From Vermamoeba vermiformis (Eukaryota; Tubulinea; Echinamoebida), in NCBI GenBank assembly GCA_045837725.1, contig JBEWZL010000011.1:558001-622000 (forward strand): a DNA stretch of 64,000 nucleotides. The letters are read 5' to 3'. Shown piece after piece: positions 23,249 through 35,807 of the stretch. The first letter of the stretch is position 1. Each line of letters begins with the position of its first letter. The notes under the pieces are model-generated. The model did not search any database. It was given only the letters and a program-made list of their open reading frames with translations, and was not told the DNA's origin. The position numbers and the translations under genes were made by a program.

Positions 23249-23640
23249 CGTGAATAGTTTGTTAAGTGTTAACTGGCTGAACTTCTGTCAGATCAATTTG
23301 ACGTCCCAATTTTATTAAATTTAGCAAGGCCAAAAATTTCGGAAAGTGTTAATGTATCTGTTATTATTATCAACAGTTACCATTGTCCAATAAGAAATTA
23401 TCCAGTATATCGGCGTTCTGGGGTGTTAATGCGTTAGCATCCGTTGAAAGGTAGGCAAAAAAAATGCTTAAAAATTCCAAATAATTTATTTTGGAAGTAT
23501 CTACATACAATAATATTTTTAGTGTTATTTTGATCGTTTTTCATGCACGAGATTTTTGTCACTTTTGGTTTTAAGCATCCACTAATATTTATACTAGTCG
23601 ACGGGCATTATCACTCAAGAATTAAAAACAAATATAAACC
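23249..23640. promoter_or_regulatory. Divergent promoter region, TLDc gene and unknown gene
   Basis: About 390 bases between two outward-facing starts. The sequence is AT-rich with runs of A and T, and no open frame or repeat is seen. Both 5' UTRs and promoters must lie here. Confidence 0.45.
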
Positions 23641-25489
23641 ATGGAAACGAAATTAACCAAAAAGGATATCGATGCAATTTTGAAAAGAAATCAGATCGAA
23701 GACAATTTATTGCCGGTGGTGCATCAGTATTGCTCACCGCAGCTCAATATAGCCGAATATGATTTTTTAAAATCACACACCGAATTATTGGTAAGTCCTT
23801 ATTAATTTTGAGGGAACTCTTCCATCCGTCATTTGGCGCCAATTGTTTAATCAAACTGAATGCTATATTCAGCCATTAATACGCGTACACTACTGACCTA
23901 TTCCACAGATCCCTGCGCTGATCGAAGCGCTAATTATAGTCGCCATCACAGCGAACAATCGCGGTGACGAGACAATGGCCTATTTTTATCACCGCAAGGC
24001 GGAATTACTCCGTCACGTGACGTGGTGGGGCCAGAAGAATCCCGAACAGTTCTTCGACATCTTGCACCGCACGCGCAGTCCAGCAGCGGTGTACAACACT
24101 GCGCACGTGTCCGCTGCCGCACGCCACGGTGCCGATCACGTGCTGGAACAAGACGACACGGTGATGATTGACAGCGAGATTGTGCCCGACGAACTCACAC
24201 CCGAGCACGTGACCGATCCCATTCTCCGCCCAGTCCTGCAGTCACGTGATGCCAGTTACCGCGACTACTACGACGCAGTGATGGGTCAGCGCGGCGAGGA
24301 CGAGGAGAGCGAGGCCCGTGAGAGCTTCTTTGTCAGCGTGGGACCCCCGCCCCAGTGCGACGAGGACTACTTCGACAGACTGGCGCAGCAGTACTTTGAG
24401 GGCGACAATTTGTTCCGCAACATTCTGCTGCAGTCACGTGTCAAAAGCGAGGCTAAAAATAGCGCGGGCAGTGCTGTCATCAGCGAGGAAGAGAAGGTCA
24501 AAGCGCAGATGAAAGCGGAGTGGCTATTCCTAATTAGGAAATACTTCGACAAGGACGAGATCGAAGTCGTTGGTGGCACAGTGACACTGCGCGATGACGA
24601 GCACGTGACTGAACACGAAGAACGCGAGCGACAGCAGAAACGACGCGTGTCAATCGTGTCACAACAAGCGCACAACAGACGTCAACTGATCGAAGACTTT
24701 GTGCACAATCGACACGAGGGCATGAAGCTGTTCTTGAACTGGCTCGAGTCCATGACACCTGTCACGCGTCACGAACTGTTCGAGCACGTGCGCGACGAGG
24801 TGTTGAATACCATATTTGGCAATATCCCCGAGAGTCTCAATCTGCACTTCGATTATTATCTGCACCGCGACGAGATCGTGCACTGCTGTCCCGAGCTGTT
24901 GGACCTTGCCAAATTAGGCAATGACGACTGCGCGGTGCTGTTCGACACGATGATCAAGATCAGTCTCGGCAAAGAGAACTTGTTTTCGTCGACCTTCGAG
25001 CAAGAGACGCTCAAAGTCACGCAGCGGCACTACGCCAAGCTGATGCACGAGGTGTTCAATGCTGTCACCGCGCGTGCGGCTATTAATAGCTCTGCTGTCA
25101 ACAACAACGTCAATCAGAACAACGGCGAGAACGGCGCGGAGACACCTGTCAATTGGGCACTCACACCGCAAGACGATGTACAAATATGGAATTGGCTCGA
25201 AAAGGCTAAAAATAGATCGTTCCCGTCGATCAGCGCGCACATCTACCTCTCATGGGAACGAGACACTTTCCTAATTAGGAAATTCGCTAGTGAAGACCCG
25301 CGACTGCTCCAAGCCATTGCACAACGTCGCGGAACATTGCAAGACTATGAACTGCCGTATTTGTTGTTCAGATCTCGCGCGCTACAATTACTGGTGCTGC
25401 AGCTGATCCACATCTGTCTCAACGAGTGTTTGAATCATCGCGACACTCTCAATGGCAAGAAAAGGAAGCGAAAGGTCGCTAGTTCATAA
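23641..25489 (+). CDS. Unrecognised acidic protein with C-terminal basic NLS-like tail
   Basis: Two exons, 23641-23790 and 23909-25489, giving 576 aa. I do not recognise the family. The N-terminal 100 residues are helical with a hydrophobic stretch (IPALIEALIIVAI) and an aromatic cluster (WWGQKNPEQFFDILH). The middle is very acidic (DEESEARESFF). A charged region with EEEKVKAQMKAEWLF follows, then a helical domain (FGNIPESLNLHFDYYLHRDE; CPELLDLAKLGNDD). An Asn-rich linker and a final helical block lead to the tail GKKKRKRKV-like KKRKRK, which suggests nuclear location. DNA palindromes are dense: two CCTAATTAGG boxes encode the recurring FLIRK peptides, and two CTAAAAATAG decamers encode AKNS/AKNR. 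A profile search is needed for function. Confidence 0.8.
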
Positions 25490-25752
25490 CAATGACTGAA
25501 CAGCGCTCAAAAAAACAAGTTTGTAACGGCAAGCAGATCTGATGCCAGTACAACTAGTCCTTGTGTTGTGCACGGAGCAGCTTGTTGCATGTAAAATAGT
25601 AAATAATGTTTAAAAGTCATTCGATGCTATTCTGCCGCAAGACTAACTGAGCACATCTTGCTTGACGGCGAATTTTCATCGGCTAGGTAAAAGGTGACAT
25701 CCCAAAGTTTTGATAAATTAATTGTAATTATTGTAGATAAGACCACACTAGC

Positions 25753-27127
25753 ATGTACTCATTGCAGTCAAGCCTAGTGTCTAGCAGCACTATAGACGAG
25801 ATTGAAGACTTGTTTCTCGTGCACAGATTCACCGAAGCACTTGCCAGATGCGAAGAAGAGCTTGCACAGTGTTTTAATTTCAAATTTAATTCATTAGATA
25901 ATACACCCGTCACAGACAAGCACTTGGTTGATGGCAGCATAAGACTCGTATCGTTGGTGATCCAAATCCTCTACGAATTGAAGAGGGCCAATGAAATTAT
26001 GCCTTTTGTTATTAATTTTTACGGTGGACTAGAACACGTGCCTTTTGGAATAATATACATGTGGTAAGCATCAGAAATAAGAAATAATTTTTAAATTTTG
26101 AAATTATTATTTTATTTTCAATTTGGCTAATCGAGCCATCTTTTCAATTAGCGCTAATAATATCATATATATACTACAAATATTTTATCGTACTATCAAA
26201 TCACTATCGCGTTGGCCTGTGATTAACGATCGCCACTCATTGCCTAATTTAGCATCAATCTGCAAGTGACACTGAACAATCTCGCGGAGGCTAAAAATAT
26301 CATTTTCCATTCACTGAACCGATTCACGCCCGTCGAGGTCTGGAGCAGCGAATTGGATTCCGATCACGTGCCGCAAGACGATTACGCGCAGCTCGTCGAG
26401 CTCTATTTGTTCCACGTGCTCGATCTCGACACCGCGCATCGGGTCATCTCCGGTGAAATCTCCGCGCAACGAATTCAACTCCCCGAGCACTCGCGCACTG
26501 AATTCGCGCAAAGAATACTGCAAGCCAAACAACGACAAGCGGAACAATTGACTGACAGTGCCACCGACATTCAAGCACCCGTTCATGAACCGAGCACCAC
26601 CAGTCACGTGGACAACAGTGCCACCACCACGGAGATCGTCAAGCCCAGCCGTTCAGGGAACGAGCCCAAAAAGGCAATTAATCGGTGGCACGCGACACGT
26701 GAGCGCGTGATTGACTATTTGGTCGACTTTGGACACTTCCGCGACCGCGACAGAGTACGTGACAGCAATTGCCTTATTTGGACATGTGTGCGGTGTACTG
26801 ATCGATCTATTTTTAGCTGTCGCACGTGCTGTCCAATCACAATCTCGTGATGAGTCTCGTGTCTCTGGCCGTGGCGGTCTTGTTGCTCTCACGCCGATCA
26901 CGTGCGCGCATCATTGGCCTCGTTCGGTACGTATTACTATATTTGGCAATCACCGTGCTGACATTCCCTAATTTAGGAAATTCTTCGCGTTCATCATGAG
27001 TCACGTGCACGAGCTGTGGTCCATGCTGACACTCGTCAACGGCCAGGCACCCCCGCCCCCACGTGCTGTCACTGCGAACCCCAGTTTGACACGTCCATTG
27101 ACACGTCGACTGCCCAACACGCGCTAA
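25753..27127 (+). CDS. PEX26: PEX26-like tail-anchored peroxisome assembly protein
   Basis: Four exons, 357 aa: 25753-26063, 26253-26754, 26817-26926, 26977-27127. The N-terminal half is a helical repeat resembling PEX26 (DEIEDLFLVHRFTEALARCE; RLVSLVIQILYELKRANEIM). A Ser/Thr/Pro linker follows, then one membrane segment near the C-terminus (LVMSLVSLAVAVLLLS) flanked by Arg residues and a short tail. PEX26 anchors the PEX1-PEX6 ATPase on the peroxisome membrane. The match is by overall plan and scattered residues, not by a diagnostic motif, so another tail-anchored helical-repeat protein is possible. The intron before exon 3 ends in CTATTTTTAG, one of the repeated decamers. Confidence 0.6.
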
Positions 27128-27203
27128 TTATAGCACTGTACATATTTGGTCATCACTCGCTGTAAATAAAACTGCTCTTTCTCGGTCAATATTCACTTGA
27201 TAC

Positions 27204-27238
27204 ACTAGGGACACTATATGGGCACTATATCACCTAGT
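27204..27238. promoter_or_regulatory. Dyad with direct repeats upstream of the FAD oxidoreductase
   Basis: ACTAGG (27204-27209) and CCTAGT (27233-27238) are inverted arms. Two copies of CACTATAT lie between them, 11 bp apart. The element sits about 140 bp before the start codon at 27378 and could be an operator or core promoter element. No matching factor is known to me. Confidence 0.3.
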
Positions 27239-27377
27239 ATGGCTATTAATTGTTGCCATGTAACGCGACAGATCCGCTGCGCACTCAAAATTGTTACGAT
27301 AATGCACAAAATCAGCGGAGCTAAGCATTAATGAATGTTTTATTCGTCCTCGAGCACGCAACACGTCTCAATTAAAT

Positions 27378-29349
27378 ATGAAGTGCTTATATAGAGCCGT
27401 TCTAGTGTTATTGACACTCGCATTGCTCAGTTCCACACTGGCAGCGCGCACCACATCCATAACGGACTGCCAAGTGGTCATTGCAGGAGGCAGCACCGCG
27501 GCATTTGCAGCAGCGTTGTCTTCGAGCACATTCGTCAAGACCTGTCTTGTAAGTCTTAATTAGAGCTCTAAGATTGCGATCCGACTTTAAATGTCAAATG
27601 TGTAATTATTATTAAATAATATTGATATAGTAATAATAATGCCTATAATAATTATTACCTACGATGCAGCTCGAGCCCACAGATTGGGTCGGGGGACAGT
27701 TCACCAGTTCGGGACTCCCCGCCCCCGACTTTGCCTGGCACACCGTCAAAAATCCCGCTACGAATGCGACGGAGAATGTGGCGGAGATCGACAGAACAAA
27801 AGCAAACATTACGCCCAATTTGTATCACGTGCTGCAATCGATCGGTGACCCTGGTGCGTGTTGGGTGTCACCGTACTGCGCCACTTCTTTGCAGTATTTG
27901 CAGAAATTTCAAGAACTGATCGACGAAGCTGGTCCCAATCTGCAAATATTCTACAACACGGTCGTGAAAAATGTCACGACACGTCAATTGACAGGTCGCG
28001 AAGTGATCGTGTCACTGAGTGTCATTCAGCGCACTGCACGCAACGAGACAAAGTGCGGCGGTTACGACCAGTTTTTGAGCGCGGACTTGCCTGATTGGTA
28101 CAAGTGAGTGATCGATTGCCTTATTTGGAAATGTTATTTAACTAAATTCTCGGCAGTGTCAACGACTCACCGCGCTACACCAAGCACGTGCTCGAGTTCA
28201 AGGCACGTGACAGCACACCACTCATCTTCATGGACGCCACTGAATGGGGTGAATTGGTACGTACCTCGATTTGACACGTGTCACTCGCTGACCTCCACAG
28301 CTCGCAGTGAGTGACGCGCCCTATCTGCAAGGCATCGCGGAGAAATTCGACGGTGACACGAGTGGCCAGGGCAATGACACGTGCGGTCAATCATCAACCT
28401 TTGCAGTCTCGGCCAAGTTATTTCCTAATTTGGTTACTGAGCCCGCAAATCCCTACCCCGACCACTGGTCTGCAAATTACTTCTCGCTGACCGGCCACTC
28501 GTGGGACAGTGTGTGGACCTATCGGCGCATGACAGCTGCAAATAACGACTGGCAACATGCCAGCACGCATGATGTCACGCTGCAGAATTGGAATCCCGGC
28601 AATGACAATGCATTTGCGTACCTGTTGTTGACACGCAATGTCACGCGTCAACAGCGGAGTGACTGGCAGGGCGGTGTCAGCGTGCAATCTTTGCAGACAG
28701 CCGAGCACATGGCCTACGCGTGGCACTACTGGTTCAAGGCGCAAGCACCGAGCGACAAATTAGGCAAAATCAAGATGATGCGCGATCAGTTCGGCACCTG
28801 TCACGGCCTCAGCAAAGTGCCGTACATGAGGTACTGCGGTGCATGCATGGGCCTCGTATTGTACTGACCTCGCCTCGCAGAGACACGCGCCGATCGATCG
28901 GATTGGACCATTTCGTCATGAAAATCACTGAAATTTCGGGACTGCCCGAACAACGCGTCGGACACCAATACCGCGACAGGCTGGCCCTGGGCGCGTATCC
29001 AGTCGATGTGCACGGCCTGGCAGGGTGCCACTACCCCGCGTACATGAACCCCGGTCTGTATCAAGTGTTGCCGTTCTACATTCCACTGCGCGCACTGACC
29101 AATCAGCGCTATGCCAATCTGCTCGTGGCTGGCAAGACCATGGCCACTTCCTTTTTAGTAAATGCTGGTGCGCGGCTGCACCCCATCGAGTGGAGCTCGG
29201 GCACAGCTGCGGGGGTCAGTGCGGCGATGATGGCGCAGCTAAATTTAGACTCAACAACAGTGCTGCTCACTGCACACTTGGACAAGCTGCAACAGGTCAG
29301 CGCGCAGTACACCCCGCAGTGCTGGACTATCCAGGGCCAGTGCTACTGA
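27378..29349 (+). CDS. Secreted FAD-dependent oxidoreductase
   Basis: Five exons, 567 aa: 27378-27548, 27670-28103, 28157-28256, 28301-28830, 28881-29349. A signal peptide (YRAVLVLLTLALLSSTLA) precedes a Rossmann dinucleotide fold: DCQVVIAGGSTAAFAAALSS, then CLLEPTDWVGGQFTSSGLP. The mid-domain strand TPLIFMDATEWGEL and the conserved PYMRDTRRSIGLDHF and HPIEWSSGTAAGVSAAM blocks match the FAD_oxidored family (PF12831), common in bacteria and in secreted fungal and protist enzymes. The substrate is unknown. Four spliceosomal introns and shared palindromes show it is fully resident in this genome, even if its origin was bacterial. It converges with the next gene across 56 bp. Confidence 0.86.
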
Positions 29350-29405
29350 CCCGTGCAATGGCTGCTGAGTGGCACTGTGAATAAATGCTTTATATTGCCA
29401 CCACA

Positions 29406-31465
29406 CTACGCGCACTTGGCTCTGACGCGCTGTCGGTACACGACGAGCAGCACGGCACTGAGCAGCACTGCCGCTCCGAGCACTGCACCCACCACTGCGC
29501 CGGCGATAGCTCCGTCTGTGAGTGCTGCATGGGAGGGGTTAGTAACGGCTGTAACGGCTGACTGCACCGTACCACTCGAGGGACTGTTGCTGGCACTGCT
29601 CTCCGCACTCAGCGGCGCACTCACAGTAGCCGCACACACTGCCGCGAGTGCGAGGGGATCACCGCGATAGAACAGTGTCGCATTGCCAGTGAGCCAGTCC
29701 GTCTTGTTCGTGTCGTACTGGTTCATGTTGCTGATCAGCCACGTGCTCGGTGCCACGGCAGTCGGGTATTGAAAGGTGCCTGCGAGCTGTGCGGGCCAAA
29801 ACACGGCGCTGACTGCCGCACAGCCGAGTCTGTCTTTGAGCTGCTGCATGTAGAGACTGGTCGGCAACACTGGCTGCTGCGTGCGCACATCACTGCAGTG
29901 CCAAGGGGGGTGAGTACGCTATATAGTATTTAGTATAACATATCGACTACGCACTTCCAGTACGAGCTGTTGTCCTTGCTGTTGCCCACGCACACGTTCT
30001 GACCAATCAGCGTGGGTCCCGCGCACTTGTACAGCCCTGGTGAGCCGTCCTCATACGCCACGTAGTTGTTCCACTGCACCGAGGTGACTGCGTAGTAGCC
30101 ACTGAAGGCGGCATTCCAACTCCAGTCCGTGCCCATCTCGCTGTACGTGGCCTCGAGCAGCTGGCCCGGGTACATGGCGCCGAATGCGTAGTACATCGGT
30201 CGCCAGGGCCGGATGTCCGTGCAGTGCGAGATAACCACGGCACTCGCGCTGAGCACGCTGTTGCTGGTGACAAAGTCGCGCGAGTACTGCGCTGCGACAC
30301 GGTGAATGAACAGCTGCGAGAGGTGATAAAGTCTGAAAGTCTGACGGATGTCGGGCTCGATCGATGCGATGGGATTGAACAGCGCCACGCAGTCCTCGAA
30401 GGTCCAGCGGCGCGAGTGCAGTCCCGAGCCCTGCAACAGCGTGCCAAAGTACTCGCTGACCACGTCCTTCACGAACACGTCCTGCACCAGTCCGTGCGCA
30501 TCGAACACCACGCCCAGATTGGGAGTGCCGCTCGGTCTGATGGCGCGCAGGTGTGCAAAGCCAATGTGATGCACGTAGACTGCACTGGCCTTGGACACGG
30601 TGCCCTGGTAGATCGGATAGTACAGCGGGGCCTCGAGTTCAATGTACTGCGCGGTGACAGCAGTGACGTGGCGCAAGACAGCGTGCCACCACACCGAGCC
30701 GTTGTACTGCACGTCACTGGCCCACTGCGCGGTGACGGTCAGATTGATGTGCACGTGATCGGACACTGCAAAGGCCGCGGTGCTGGCGAGGTAGATGCGA
30801 TACGCACCAGTGGGCACGTGCTGCGTGATGGCAGTGGCGTTGCTGAGTGTCACTTGGCGCCCATTCAGAAAGAAGCACGTGTCGTTGCACAGCAGCGTGG
30901 TGCCACCGAGACCGGAGCCAGCCCCGCGCAGGATGTAGCCCATTCTGTCCGCCAACTGCACCGCACCACTCGCCGTGCGCAGGTCATATGTCCCGGCCTC
31001 GAGTTGTATCACTGCCTTCCACCCTGCTGCATTGGTGGGCAGCGACAAGACAGATCCGATCGTCGCGATGAGATTGGCTGCATCAGTGCCATTGCCACTC
31101 GGAGCCAAGTGTATAATAGGCGCACCACCGCCATCCGTTGGCAATGCAGTGCCACCGCCTTCGAATCCAGCGTGCGAGAAGTCGGGAATGTTGTTGCCTA
31201 GAGCATCAGCGACGTAATGTAATTGGACATCAGCATTGCTGGAGCCAGTAGTGTATATATAGGGCACTGTTTGTACATTCAGCGTGGCTTGCCAGTCACT
31301 CTGCAGCAGGGCGGAGGCACGAGCAAGGCGCGCTTCAAAATCAGCTGCTTTGGACGGTGCAGCAGGACTCCACGGCTGATTGTAGCGCGGCTTGACCCAC
31401 GCATTGCCGTGCATTGCTAGGGCACACAGCACTATCAGCACTGTTGACGCGCGGATGGGTGTCAT
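29406..31465 (-). CDS. Secreted beta-helix protein with C-terminal membrane anchor
   Basis: Two exons read leftwards, 29955-31465 and 29406-29892, giving 665 aa. It starts with a signal peptide (ASTVLIVLCALAMHGNAW). The body resembles right-handed parallel beta-helix (pectin-lyase-like) proteins: IQLEAGTYDLRTASGAVQL, GYILRGAGSGLGGTTLLCN and a later series of short beta coils with DVVSEYFGT. Near the C-terminus a Ser/Thr-rich stalk leads to one membrane helix (GAIAGAVVGAVLGAAVLLSA and following) and the short tail YRQRVRAKCA. It is probably a cell-surface glycan-binding or glycan-cleaving protein; catalytic residues were not identified. The long plus-strand open frame over it (30224-31201) is a shadow. 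Confidence 0.8.
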
Positions 31466-31849
31466 TGTTTAATTTGACAGGTTCTGAATCAATATAGTGG
31501 TGAAGATAGTGCAGTCCTGTTGTATGTTCGACAAGCAATATAATGTTATTAATTAACACACACTCCCGAGATTCCCGTATGACAGGCATCAACTGCCCTA
31601 TTATCCTGAGTCCTAGTTGCGTAAGCATTAGAAATCAGGGCATGGTACTGACATATAATGCCATGCAGGAAGTTAATCAGCCCTACCTAGTACCCTGAGG
31701 GATCTGACGATTCGCCAAGATTTCTTGACTTTGCTGGATCGAAGATGCTGCGTGATTCTGCGCGGGGTTGATTGCGTCTAGGAAAGCAGTTCATTTGTCA
31801 TAGATAATAGTATTAATAAAACGTACTCTTAATTTATTCGCATTCGTCT
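31466..31849. other. Intergenic between HYOU1 and the beta-helix gene
   Basis: About 380 bases on the shared minus strand, holding the HYOU1 3' flank on the left and the beta-helix promoter on the right. A short open frame (31341-31628 -) runs into the beta-helix gene and has no family resemblance. Nothing else is supported. Confidence 0.5.
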
Positions 31850-34800
31850 TTACAACTCGTCTTTGTTGTCTTCCTGTTCAGCTTGTTGCTGATTGGTCTG
31901 CTCAGCTTGTTCCTGATTGGTCGGCTGTTCTCCAGTCTCGCTCTCCTGTGCCGTGCTGTCCTCACTCATGCTATTATTAGCCTCAGTGGCACTCTCCGTC
32001 TCTTTCTTCACCACGCGCTTGGGTCGCATGATGAGTGCGCGCGTGCGACTCTGCACCAGGGCACATTTCTCCGCAATCTCCGCACTCGAGATGACAGGTG
32101 TCAAGTACTCGCCGTGCTCGCTCAGCCACGTGCTGCTGTCACTGCCCTGCATCAGCTGCGAGTGCAACGCTGCCACCAACTCGTCGCGTGCAGACTGCTC
32201 TTTGACACGTGTCTCGAGCCACTGTGTGGTCTCATCAACCAGGGCAAATAATTCCGCCACTTCGTCTTCAGTGACATTGCGCACCGCTGTCAGATTGCCA
32301 GTGACGACAGCACGTGTCAAATTGAGCACGTTGTAGCACTGTGTCACGTGCTCGCTGCGACGATCGACTTGCAGGACACGGTCTTTGACAGGTGTCACGA
32401 GGTCTTGAATGGACTTGATGCGCGCTTTGAGGTCTGCTTTTGACACTTTGTCACCCATGACGTCATCCATCCACGTGCTCACGCTGTCCAACACCTCGTT
32501 CAGGGCTGTTCGCTCGTGCGCGTAGCTGAACTTGACTAATTTGGTAGTGGCATCGTTGATCTGATCACGTGTCTCGTACAGCAATGACTCGATTTGGTTG
32601 CGCAGCGAATCGATTTCTTCGCGCTCTTTTTGCGCCGCTTGCAAAGCCTTCAGTTTGGCACTCGCTGCAGTCGCTTGTTTGACACTTCGGATGATCGGAC
32701 CCGTCGCTGTCACCTTCAGATTGACACGCACGACACGTGTCTTGAGGTTCTTCTGCGGCTGTTCGCTGCTATTTTGGGCAGTCTCTTCGGCAGTGTTCTC
32801 GGACTCGTGGCTATTATTAGCCTCCGTGTCCTCGCTGTTGCTATTATTAGCTTCAGCGTTCTCGGCGCTGTTCTCGGCCTCGGTGCTGTTATTGGCCTCG
32901 GTCTCCTTCTTCTCCTCGTCGCTATTTTTAGGCTCTTCAGTGACAGGTGTCTCGTAAGTCACGCTGTACTCGGCGTCGGCGCTGTCAAGTGTCACAATGC
33001 CACTCGGTGACACTTTGAAGGCCACGTGCACTTTGGGCCTGATTGGCTCGCCGTTCTGATCTTTCAGCGGAATTTCACTGATGCGATACATAGCCAAATT
33101 AGGCGACACACCGACTGGCAGCTTGCGATCTCCCGTGAGATTGTACGACAGCTGAATGTCAAACGCGTCACTCGAGGTCAAAAATGACACTGTCTTCTTG
33201 GAGCCCAGACGATGGTGTTCACTGAACAGATACATCTCTTTGCCATTTATGGCATCGTCAGCGAGTGCAGTGCTAATCTTAGCTTGTACGGGATAGCTGT
33301 TGAGATCTTTGACGACAATCTTGCGGCTGAGACGGTGTTGCGTGGACAGACTGGCGGCACTCATCGCGGCACCGAGCACTGCAGCTTCATCACCGTTCAA
33401 GTGCTTGTCGAGCGTGTCGCGCTGCAAGTGACGCTTCAGCAGCTCTTGGAACACGGGCACGCGCGTGCTGCCACCAATCAGCTCCACCGCGTAGAGTTGT
33501 TCCGCGGTGAGATCTGCGGCTTGGAGCACGCGATCGATGGCTGCAGTCACGTGACTGTACAGCGCTGCGGTCACTTGTTCGAATTCTTCGCGTGTCACGA
33601 CACCTGTCAAATCGCGACCTTCACCGTGCATGTTCTCCACCTGTTATTCCGCATTAATCACCATATTAGGCAATGCTGTCACGTGACACTCACCGTGAAG
33701 TGCGCCTCTTTGTTGGCTGTCAACACCTCTTTGACACGTTTGACTTGTTTGCGGGCCAGGGCCAGCGTGCGCGGTCTGTCTTCGAGACCCTTCACACCAT
33801 ATTTGGCAATCACGTGATTGAGAATGGCGTTGTCGAGATCACGTCCTCCGACCTCGACCCACTCGATCGATTTGACCGTGGCTTGACTGAAGTGCGTGGC
33901 CTTGTTGCTATTTTTGGTGTCTTTGTTGAAGGTCACCACACCGAACTGCGCGTGAGTCTCGCCCTGGTCGACGAACAGCACGTGCGCGGCACTGTCTTCG
34001 GTCTCCGCGCGACGATTCAACGCGTAGTGCACGGAGATTGCTCCGAGATCACTCTGCAGCGACAGGACTTTGAGACCAGCGGCCTCGGCAGCGAGTGTGA
34101 GTTCAGCCCTGGTCGACTGATCGAGCCAGTGCGGCACTGCAATCACGCAATCGATCACGTGACTGCCCACGAATCGATCGGTGAGTTGACTGATGCGACC
34201 GAACAGAATCGCCAACAGCTCCGTGCTGGTGTAGTTGGTGGGCAGCGCACTCTCAGTGACACCTGTCATTTGCAGATCTTTGAGAGTGACTGTCACGCGA
34301 CCCTCCTCGTCCAGTGTCAGTCGGTCTCTAAAAATAGCAACGCTGTTAGTACTGCATCGCGAGGATGGCTTTGGTTACGCACTTGTACGGCAGAACAGGG
34401 CCCCAGTGTTGCAGTACATCGCCCAGGGCGCGCTCTCGACCGGAGATTTCTTTCAAGAATGGAAATGTCAGGGACGGATTCCGCGAGCTCTGTTGGAAAA
34501 GTAGATCAGCCAATCATTCATATTTATTCAATAAATATTGGTATTATTATGTTTATATGGTCCTGGTGTCAATTATTGCATATTTATTGAATAAAAATTA
34601 GTTGTAGATCTGGTGACGTAATCAATTTCCAACGGATCGATTTAAATATAGCGTACCACTTGAGCTGCAGGGTCGCCAACAAACACTTCATCGAGCTCTC
34701 TAAATGCCACAATGAGAGGTGTTTTGCGGCCTGACTTCTCGTTCTCCACGATCTCGACACCGCCTGGCCGCACTACCGCGAGTTTGAAGTAGTGACTGCC

Positions 34801-34890
34801 CAGGTCAATGCCCAACACGAGCGATGTGACTTGGACGATAGGCACAAATAGGAATAGCGCTGCTAAGAGCCACAAGGAATTGAACCGCAT
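31850..34890 (-). CDS. HYOU1: HYOU1/GRP170, ER-luminal Hsp110-type chaperone
   Basis: Four exons read leftwards: 34657-34890, 34383-34489, 33694-34327, 31850-33640, giving 921 aa. A signal peptide (LWLLAALFLFVPIVQVTS) precedes an Hsp70 nucleotide-binding domain: LVLGIDLGSHYFKLAV, HVIDCVIAVPHWL, and VELIGGSTRVPVFQELLKRH. The substrate-binding beta domain carries a long acidic Asn/Glu/Ser loop (about residues 570-620), typical of GRP170. A helical lid follows. The protein ends DNKDEL, a KDEL retention signal. HYOU1 is a nucleotide-exchange factor for BiP and a holdase in the ER lumen. The acidic loop contains repeats built on EANNS. The acceptor of exon 3 is CTATTTTTAG. Confidence 0.95.
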
Positions 34891-35143
34891 CTGATATTTT
34901 CGATAAAATTAACGGCCTGTAATGAACGACAATGAGCTTGCGAGGGCTAGTGCAGTGTAATATGGCACTGAATATCAGCTCTTGAGGTATCAACAAGTCG
35001 ATCTTTAAAACAGTTTGGCTGCGTGAAAATTTTTGGTTTTGTAGTCTGACCACGTCACCGAATTGTCGCTTTGAAATTCTTATTTGAAGTGTGCAACACT
35101 CCGCACTGACACAACTAGGCGCGTAGTATATACACATATCAAT
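34891..35143. promoter_or_regulatory. Divergent promoter, HYOU1 and RAB5IF
   Basis: Only 253 bases separate two outward-facing start codons of ER genes. Both encode ER protein-biogenesis factors, so a shared bidirectional promoter with joint ER-stress control is possible (inference). I did not find a clear ER-stress element. Confidence 0.4.
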
Positions 35144-35634
35144 ATGAGCAGCAAGAAGGCACCAGCAGCTACGCCAGCCCTTGGATGGGGCAGATATTTT
35201 GTGCGCGGTAACAGCGAACTGAACAGCGAGGACGACAAAGAGCGACTGCAACTAGTGGTGCATTGGATCAGACAAGTGCTCGCGCTGTTGTGTGGCGTGA
35301 TCTGGGGCCTCTCACCGCTCTCTGGCTTCATTGGTCTCGCAAGGTACACTGCCGAGTCGTAAATAATATTAATACGCTTATTAATACGATCATTCGATAG
35401 CTTTATGGTCATCAACCTTGGTGCTATTTATTTTTATTACAACAAATATTTAATGCTGGATGAGACCGAGTTCGAAACAAAAGATCTGTTACAAGAGGGT
35501 CTAATGCCTTCATTCGCGAGCTTTTTGGTGCGTAATAATTAATTACACTAATAGCCCTCTTATTATCGAAAAATTGACACTCTCTTGTGCAGGTGACGTG
35601 GATCACGATCTACAATCTCAAACTCAACATGTAA
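35144..35634 (+). CDS. RAB5IF: RAB5IF (C20orf24/OPTI) family ER membrane protein
   Basis: Three exons, 35144-35343, 35401-35527 and 35593-35634, giving 122 aa, close to the human length. Key blocks are LGWGRYFVRGNSELNSED, VHWIRQVLALLCGVIWGLSP, LSGFIGLASFMVINLGAIYF, YNKYLMLDETEFETKDLLQE and GLMPSFASFL. Two membrane hairpins are evident. Family members belong to the EMC6/Rab5-interacting fold (PF07019). The human protein (OPTI) works with TMCO1 and related partners in multipass-protein insertion at the translocon. The short last exon adds VTWITIYNLKLNM. Confidence 0.92.
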
Positions 35635-35807
35635 CATTACCTCTTAATAGCCACCAATATCAGCGCATTAAACACGTTCATAAAGTGTACATATTAACAA
35701 TAGCGATTATCATGTATAATGAGGCCTAACAGTGACAATCAATTTTTTTATTTACAAGTCAGATGCAGCTATGTTACAAGAGAAGTGCTGTAACGGCAAG
35801 GCCTATC

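Noticed and set aside
27378-29349. Recent bacterial transfer or contamination for the FAD oxidoreductase
   Set aside because: The gene has four spliceosomal introns, a eukaryotic signal peptide and the same palindrome words as its neighbours.
30224-31201. 325-codon plus-strand open frame
   Set aside because: It lies wholly antisense to the beta-helix gene, whose signal peptide, fold and anchor are coherent. The translation is compositionally odd and has no domain.
33673-34590. 305-codon plus-strand open frame
   Set aside because: Antisense to HYOU1 exons encoding the Hsp70 domain, and it crosses their introns; a shadow frame.
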